Assembly (NCBI GenBank): GCA_963920765.1 | Contig: OY987245.1 | Location: 13,780,727 to 13,844,726, forward strand | Origin: Ulota crispa | Lineage: Eukaryota > Streptophyta > Bryopsida > Orthotrichales > Orthotrichaceae | Reading direction: 5' to 3' | Length of the DNA: 64,000 bases | Shown: piece after piece, positions 57,629-64,000 of the stretch | Position numbering within the stretch: position 1 is the first letter of the stretch | Layout: each line of letters begins with the position of its first letter | Translations under genes and position numbers: made by a program | Notes under the pieces: generated by a model | The model's database searches: none | What the model saw: only the letters and a program-made list of their open reading frames with translations | Told to the model about the DNA's origin: nothing

Positions 57629-59767
57629 TGTCCTGATGGAGATGCCTCCATCATTTAAATACATGTTATTTATCTATGTTTGTGTTAATTTCAATAAAGC
57701 AACAGTTGAGAGCAAAAAGGGTGGTCGTGATGAGAACCACAATTTGATGGTAATACAACAGCTATAGATTCTAAGAAGCTACGCTGTCTTGTTATATACA
57801 CAGCTCAACGAGTTGGCTATGCCAATTTTTTGCCTCACCAACGTACAAAATTGTGGGCCACCATTACCACTCGACGAGTCCGATTAGGTTCAAAACTGAA
57901 CCAACAGGTAGCTAAAGACGCTTCTTCTCCAGTCAACCAAGTCCACGATTTGGCGACTGAAGACAACATTTGATGCTATTATATGCTCGCAAAGGCACGT
58001 GGTCATTTTATGGTGGTATTTATCTTATATTTATTCCTTTTTTATATATTTATCTACGTCTTTTGGAAGGCTCATATATTTTGCCTTTGTTTGCAAAAAA
58101 ATACTAAGGATTTAAAAGTGATTTAGAAAAATATGAAAGGGGAAAAGGTTTGGCATTTATAGTGGAGTTAGGATGAAAAGAGGTATAGGCTAATATGCCC
58201 CACCTTGCTACTTTAGATAGGATCAAAATATAGAAAGAGAGATTCCTTAGTATGTTGGAAATTAGTGTATGAGTGTTGGTTGGAAGAGGGAAGAAATCCC
58301 AAAATTTTGATGTGAGAGAACTTTCTGTGTATACAAGACTTTGAAATAAAATTTAAAAAATAATTCATTGTGTAATTACTTTTCCAAAATCGTTTTGCAA
58401 ATTTGATTTAGAGTTGTGGTGTAAAAGTTATGTGTGTTTGAATTCTAGAGTTAAAAATGCAAATTATGAAGAAATGCTGAAACTTTAACAAGCCATAGCT
58501 TATGATCTGTATGTCATTTTGCAAGAACATTTGAAAAAAATATTTATTTTAATATTAGCTTTCTAGAATGTCGTTAAACTTGTGATTTGAAGCTTGAAAG
58601 AGATAGTTATGAAAATGTGAAGGTTTAAAGGTGGCTACTTTTTTGTTGGGAGAAGGCCAAAATTTTGAAGAGCTACAACTTTTGGAAAGCATAATATTTT
58701 CTTTTCAAACTTTTAGAAGTGGTAGGTTGTTGTCAAAACTTTCCAAATTGTTATCAATCATTCTATTTGGAGTTTTATTGAAGGAGTTATAGTGTGTAGA
58801 AGTTGGAGGTTGAGTGCTCTCTAAAAATATTTAGACCCAAATTCTAATTGACTAGAACTTTTGGACAGAGTTTTAGTTTGTAGTGAAATTTATATTAATT
58901 GTAGCCAGTGGTATTATCTTTCTAAATTGATATTATGTTTGTATGGATGATGAGTAGAACAAAAAATTAGAGGTTTGAAGAGGCATTGTTTAGTTTGCAA
59001 GGAAGAAAAATAGCCTCTACTTTGAACTCGCATCACTTTTGGACAATAATTTAAATTAAGTTGAAAATTAGAAGAATGTTAGAGGGTTAGAAGGGCTTTT
59101 CAAACTGCTATTACACTTAACATTTAGATCTTTGAACCATCTATGACACTAGATAGAAGGCTGCAATCTTTTTAGGATTTGTTGATTGTGATTTCTTCAT
59201 CGTTTTTTTTTAAACATGAAGATTTGAAGATATGAAGACTTGAAGATCTAAAAATTTAAAGATTTCAAGAAGCATGTTTTGGATTTATTTCTTATATATG
59301 TGTAGGATGTGGCTTTGTTATTTCTAGCTAATTTTGGAGGTTCGTTTATCAATATATTTTTATTATGTTTTGTAAATCTTGTTGCGGGCAGTTTGAATTA
59401 AACCAAACTTAACCTCATTTATTTTTGTGGTGATGAAGTGGAATTGATTATCCACATGGTGGAGACTTGTTCTGTTCTTACAGTTTTGAGTTTTGTGCAA
59501 TAGATCGTGAATTTGATTATAGAGTCCTATCATACGGACGGCAGCTTGTGTCTGTTGTTCTGATCTACCCATTCTGTATCTAGTGGACTCTTATGTCTAC
59601 TTTGACCTTTATACCCCTAGAGCCAGCCACAGGATTGGCCAACGGAAGACAAAAGACTGAAGATTTGAAGAGTGAAGATCAAAACCGACAACATTCCTTA
59701 GTTAGTGATGCACGATCGCAGCTAGACACCCTACGTGTTCTCAAGACGCGCTCCTCTCTACTTGACA
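57629..59767 (+). mobile_element. E3 3' LTR
   Basis: About 2.14 kb, TGTCCTGATGGAGATGCC...CTTGACA. Direct repeat of 41,589-43,749. No clear target duplication pairs its outer flank (CCGGC) with that of the 5' LTR (CACGC; 3 of 5 match), perhaps because of decay. Confidence 0.85.
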
Positions 59768-60609
59768 CCGGCGCGGTGTTTACAAAACACCAAATTTTGC
59801 AATGCAAATTGCCAAAATGGATAATATATCGCGCCAAAATGCCAATCCAACACTACAATTGGATTAAGTGATGATGATCTTCAAGTGTAGGCTCAAATGT
59901 CACTCAAATTTGTATTAAAGTGCTCTCACAATGTACCTCAAAAGTTTAGACATTAGATTTTTATTTTTTTTAATGGTTTTTGAAAAACCCTAGAAACTTA
60001 TATTTTTCTTCTTCATTAGATAATTACTCCTTCTAGAAGTTCAAATCCGCAATCAGAATTACAAAATAATTTTTATTTTGAGCTTGATATCTCACAGTAA
60101 TTTTAATTCTGCCCTTAAAATGCAATATCATCCATTACAATGGATGAGAAACAAATGAGATGAAGAGAGGTTGAACGTATGAAAACGCGGATGAAAATGT
60201 AGTAGATGGATTGGCGGATGAATTTGCACAAAAAAAGGGGGATGAATCCCCTAGACGGATGCAATTCCATGGTGCGGGGAGCTCTAGTGCTGCTCTGTCA
60301 ACCCCCGCTCATCCGATCGTGAGGCACAGGGTTGTGGTCAATCGCCCTTCAACTTAGCGCGCCTCCGTTATTGCTCCCTGAAACCCTAACTTTGTCGCTG
60401 CTGCTCCGCGATTTGCTCTAGAATCTCAGCTCCCGCGCCTGCTAGCTCCTATGCTTGTACGACCACAATTGCTATTGGATAGCTCCGTACAGCTCCGTCA
60501 CACCTTACTTCAGCAACTCACAAGTACGGAACTCACTATTCTCACAAGCTAATTTGTTAAACCACAAATTTAAGAACTAAACAGAAAATCTGAAATTCTC
60601 TTTGTCAAG
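59768..60609 (-). other. Probable displaced 5' leader of E1
   Basis: About 840 bp between the E3 LTR and the LTR-like repeat. The part at 60,230-60,500 is notably GC-rich compared with the intergenic DNA. There is no protein frame. If E3 inserted into E1, this is E1's leader read on the minus strand; it could instead be unrelated flanking DNA. Confidence 0.35.
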
Positions 60610-60894
60610 TGATTAAGTTCTAAGTCAATAGAAGTCAAGTGTCTTGCACACCACTAAGGGAGAATCAACAAGTACAAAATGGTAGAGAAATAAAAAACTT
60701 TACTAATGATAAAACATCACTTACAAGCAAGACAATCTCTAAAAACTCTAAACTCACTCACAAGACTTGACTTGATAAAGAGAGTCAAATCAAGGGCTTG
60801 TATGCACTACATACACACACACCAAACCCTAACGGATGAATGTCCATGCAAGCATTACAATGCAAAGAGGCCCTCAATACCACGTCCCGTGATA
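60610..60894 (-). repeat. Candidate 5' LTR of E1
   Basis: About 285 bp matching 33,400-33,701 in the same orientation, lacking a roughly 20-bp internal duplication present in the left copy. It lies on the far side of E3, as expected if E1 spans 33.4-60.9 kb around the E3 insertion. Outer flanks (CAA before the left copy, AACCTT after the right) show no shared target duplication. Confidence 0.45.
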
Positions 60895-61694
60895 AACCTT
60901 TTAGTACAAATATTTAAAACTCATTTTTTTCATTAACACATTCAAAAAAAGCAAAAAGTGCACAAAATGGATGTTCACTTTTGTCATTTTTTTTTTTATG
61001 TTACGAAGACTTGATAGATAGTTAAAGCATATCTATCAGTTCTAAGAAGCATAAATTTAACTCAAGAAATTAAAACAATACTATATCTGAATTTGCTTAA
61101 AAATCTTATTGTAAAAAAGTTTGATTGCTTCAGTTTCTTGATTTGTTTAATATGTTCAACCAAACTTAATTTTTATGTTTTGGTTTGTTCAAGTATATGC
61201 TTAAAAAAAAATTAAAATTAAAATTCCTTGCTAATTACAAGATCACAATGTAAACTTCTGAAACCATTTTTTTTCATCTCATTCCAAAGCTGGTTTTTTT
61301 TAATCAGTCTATTTGGTAAGAAATGTATTGTAGATTTTTTAAATTATACTCATCTTCAATACTGACAAGATAGATTCATTATGACTCTTATCTTACTAAT
61401 ACAAAAATAAAACAATTAAAGATGATTGTGTAGATATGAAATTATTCTATCAATTAGCACATTTATAGTGAAGATATGGAGTTTTTAGTATTTGTACTCA
61501 AATCTAAAATTAACAAAAACCAATTTCCTTATTAGGTTTTATCAGAATAAAAAAATACAAACATTCACATATATTAAACAATAAGTAGGAGCTCTTTTAG
61601 TAAATTGTACAAAAATGTATAAAATCAAGTGGAAGATCCTAGGAAGAAGGAGATCATCACCATTGGAAAGTGTTTGTTATTCACTATTTGGAAG

Positions 61695-61725
<31 letters not shown>
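60895..61725. other. AT-rich intergenic stretch
   Basis: No gene or repeat recognised apart from a (TA)n tract at about 61,696-61,722 that precedes the next MITE. Confidence 0.5.
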
Positions 61726-62130
61726 GGGAATTGCTAAAGCCACACCCAAAATTGCTAATGCCACACCCCCTATAAGTATGTATTTTGCAAACTTAATGCT
61801 ATTTTTTAAATTCAAGTGGTCCATTCATTCAATCAAGGCATTACCACACTCTTGAAAGAAAGAAAAACAAATAAATTTTTTTTTTGAACTTTTATTGCAC
61901 CATTGCTATTTTTTTAGTATATTGTTGCTTTAAATATTTTAAAAGTTTTGTATTTTTAGTTTCAAATTCAAGCACCTCTAATTTTTTTGAATACAATATT
62001 AGAATGATAAAGATGAAACAAATTTGTTGATCCAAATTTAAAAAATCAACTTTAAATTCTCATAATTCATGGTCAAAGAACACATTGGGGTGTGGTGCTA
62101 GCAATTTTGGGTGTGGCTTTAGCAATTCCC
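61726..62130. mobile_element. Foldback MITE, family C
   Basis: About 405 bp. Ends GGGAATTGCTAAAGCCACAC and the complementary GTGTGGCTTTAGCAATTCCC. The sequence continues CCAAAATTGCTAATGCCACA, so it resembles family A (same layout and ATTGCTAA core) with different flanks. No coding capacity. Inserted in a TA-repeat tract. Confidence 0.85.
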
Positions 62131-62163
<33 letters not shown>

Positions 62164-62164
62164 T

Positions 62165-62570
62165 GAGAATTACTACATTGACACCCTAAATTGCTAACGA
62201 GACACCCCCTCTGAGCATGAAAATATGATTTTTAATGCAAATTTTGCTGATTTTTTTATTCGGATTAAAATATTTGTTTCTTCTTTATCATTTTAAGGCT
62301 ATACTAAAAAATACAAGTGTGCTTAAATTTCAAAATAAAAATACAAGACTTTTGAGTTACTTAAAGCAAAAATATATCAAAAAATAGTATTGGTGCAATA
62401 ATATTTCAAATTTTTCTGGTATTTGTCCTGTTTTCTTTCACGGAAGTGATAATGTTGTGATTGAATGGATGATGGACCACTTAATAAATAAAAAATAGCA
62501 CTAAATTATCAAAAATTCATGCTTAGAAGGGGTGTCCCGTTAGCAATTTAGGGTGTTGCTGTAGTTATTT

Positions 62571-62572
<2 letters not shown>
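62165..62572. mobile_element. Foldback MITE, family A, copy 2
   Basis: About 408 bp, colinear with 200-613 (GAATTAC, ACACCCTAAATTGCTAACGA, ATATGATTTTTAATGC, GTATTGGTGCAATAAT). It sits 34 bp after the family C element, the short gap being (TA)n(GA)n. Confidence 0.85.
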
Positions 62573-62624
<52 letters not shown>

Positions 62625-62633
62625 TTTTTTTTC
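62573..62633. repeat. (TA)n and poly-T tract
   Basis: About 35 bp of TA repeat followed by about 25 T. Confidence 0.95.
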
Positions 62634-64000
62634 TTAAAACAAAATGATTCTCTCAAGAATGGTCTGCAAGAACTTCAACCATGTGGTTTGACATTACAAC
62701 AATGTATGGTGATGAAAGCAAAAAATAACCACAAAATCTTGCACATGGATAAGATGAATGTTGAAATATGACAACAAGCTTTCTATTGTGATTAATATAG
62801 ATTTCAATCTTATTAATGCCTAAGCACCCCATTTCTCCAAATATTGCCTCCAGAAATGAGACTTTCCACAAAACCAAGTCCAAATCAAAAGTGGACTATC
62901 CCAAAAACTGTACATGGTTTGGGCTACGGTACTATTTTCATGCTAGGCAATGAGGGTTTCATCACTTGTACAAGCACGGATTGTGCAAGTCCAGTATGAC
63001 AATATTATGTCAAAATTTCATTTCATGCAGATTAGGATTTAGGCTCAAGGACAGAGACCATCAGTCAGCTATGGTTGGTTACACACCGTTAGGGGTATTT
63101 TGGCAAGCATACTTTAGACTAGAGAAGGGTTTTGGAGCTGTATCACTAGAAGCCATGCCCTTATGGAGGTCAAAGCCATACCTGGCCCCCTTCTATCGTC
63201 CACCATGCCGTGCAAGCCTTGCACTTTTGGGCCTCTAAAAAAAGCACTTTGCAGATGTCAAAACATCACCAAATTTGGCATCAAGCTATAAATTGCACCC
63301 CTACCTAAATTTAGTAAAAAAGAGCCTCTTTTGAGGCGTAAATTTATGTGTCCTTAGTCACTCACCACCCCAAAGTTGGCCAATTGCCATATAGTCAATT
63401 GTACTTTGACTATTATAATCTCTAAAATGGTGGGATCAAAAGTTCTGCAAATTTCTGGTCGATTGCATCAAGCACCCTTTTTGCTAATTTAGCAGTAAAT
63501 CCTTCCCAATCTAATAAGTTCCTAACTTGGAATGTACAATGTTTTTGAGCATGGTCCCCTTGGCCTCATTTTCTTGATTCAATTGCGGGCGCTCACAGGT
63601 TAAGAAGGCCCAACAAATAAAGATCACTAAATCAATATAACTAGCATAAAACACACATTTTTGGACAAACTAAAAACTCAAATGGTACAAATATTTCTAA
63701 AGAAAGTGAGTATATGAGTGGACATCAAAGACTAGAACTTGTAGGAGAGCATTGAACCTTTAGGTAACACATACGGCCCCTCTAAAGAGAAAAAAAATTG
63801 ATGCCCATATACTTATTACATGCAAATTTTTTTTTGTATAGCGAAAACTAAAAAAATAAGCAACCAATGATAAGGAAGAAGGAAGAACTAATTATCAATA
63901 CAAAATCAACCAATTAAGATTTCAAATTACATAAAATAAAACCTTATATATTTTCAATTTTTTAAAATTATACCATATTATACTATATTTATAGAAATTT
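62634..64000. other. Intergenic stretch at right edge
   Basis: No gene recognised. The segment 63,040-63,240 is somewhat GC-richer and contains a 90-codon plus-strand frame without a known motif. Confidence 0.45.

Overview
The window is AT-rich nuclear DNA of a plant-type genome, dominated by transposable elements. The organism is not certain. Stowaway-type and other foldback MITEs point to a land plant or close streptophyte. The chromovirus at 44.6-52.2 kb has a fungal-like integrase and chromodomain, a type I know from mosses and lycophytes, so I favour a seed-free plant (bryophyte or lycophyte), with low confidence. No rRNA, tRNA gene, CRISPR array or prokaryotic operon was seen.

Layout. 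1-18.4 kb: AT-rich intergenic DNA with MITEs, a cluster of nested short repeats (about 3.97-5.48 kb) and a 2.3-kb imperfect palindrome (15.2-17.6 kb). 18.4-23.84 kb, minus strand: the one convincing host-type gene, a 5.4-kb Asn/Lys/Ser-rich reading frame in three pieces. Each junction needs a +1 shift, and each upstream piece ends at TGA. I do not recognise its product. 23.9-33.3 kb: more MITEs, one with a 9-bp target duplication and one Stowaway. 33.4-60.9 kb: a nested stack of LTR retrotransposons. 60.9-64 kb: MITEs and AT-rich DNA.

The most interesting object is E1, a decayed minus-strand Ty3/gypsy element (about 33.84-41.28 kb). In coding order it has gag with two zinc knuckles, protease, a cytosine-5 DNA methyltransferase domain, reverse transcriptase, RNase H, integrase and a PHD finger. 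It therefore carried a chromatin 'writer' and a likely chromatin 'reader'. Retrotransposon-borne cytosine methyltransferases have been reported in Klebsormidium and Symbiodinium; whether this PHD-bearing arrangement is described I cannot tell.

To the right lies E3, a plus-strand gypsy element with 2.1-kb LTRs (41,589-43,749 and 57,629-59,767). Its gag is interrupted by E2, a minus-strand chromovirus with 232-bp LTRs and a perfect 5-bp target duplication (ATATC). E2's pol is in turn interrupted by a minus-strand solo LTR of the E3 family (47,164-49,324) with a 4-5-bp duplication. The order of insertion is E3, then E2, then the solo LTR. E3 probably landed in the 5' part of E1, because a repeat next to E1's 3' end recurs beyond E3 at 60.6-60.9 kb. 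Most inactivating mutations in E1 and E2 are single C-to-T or G-to-A changes, as expected for decay of methylated cytosine.
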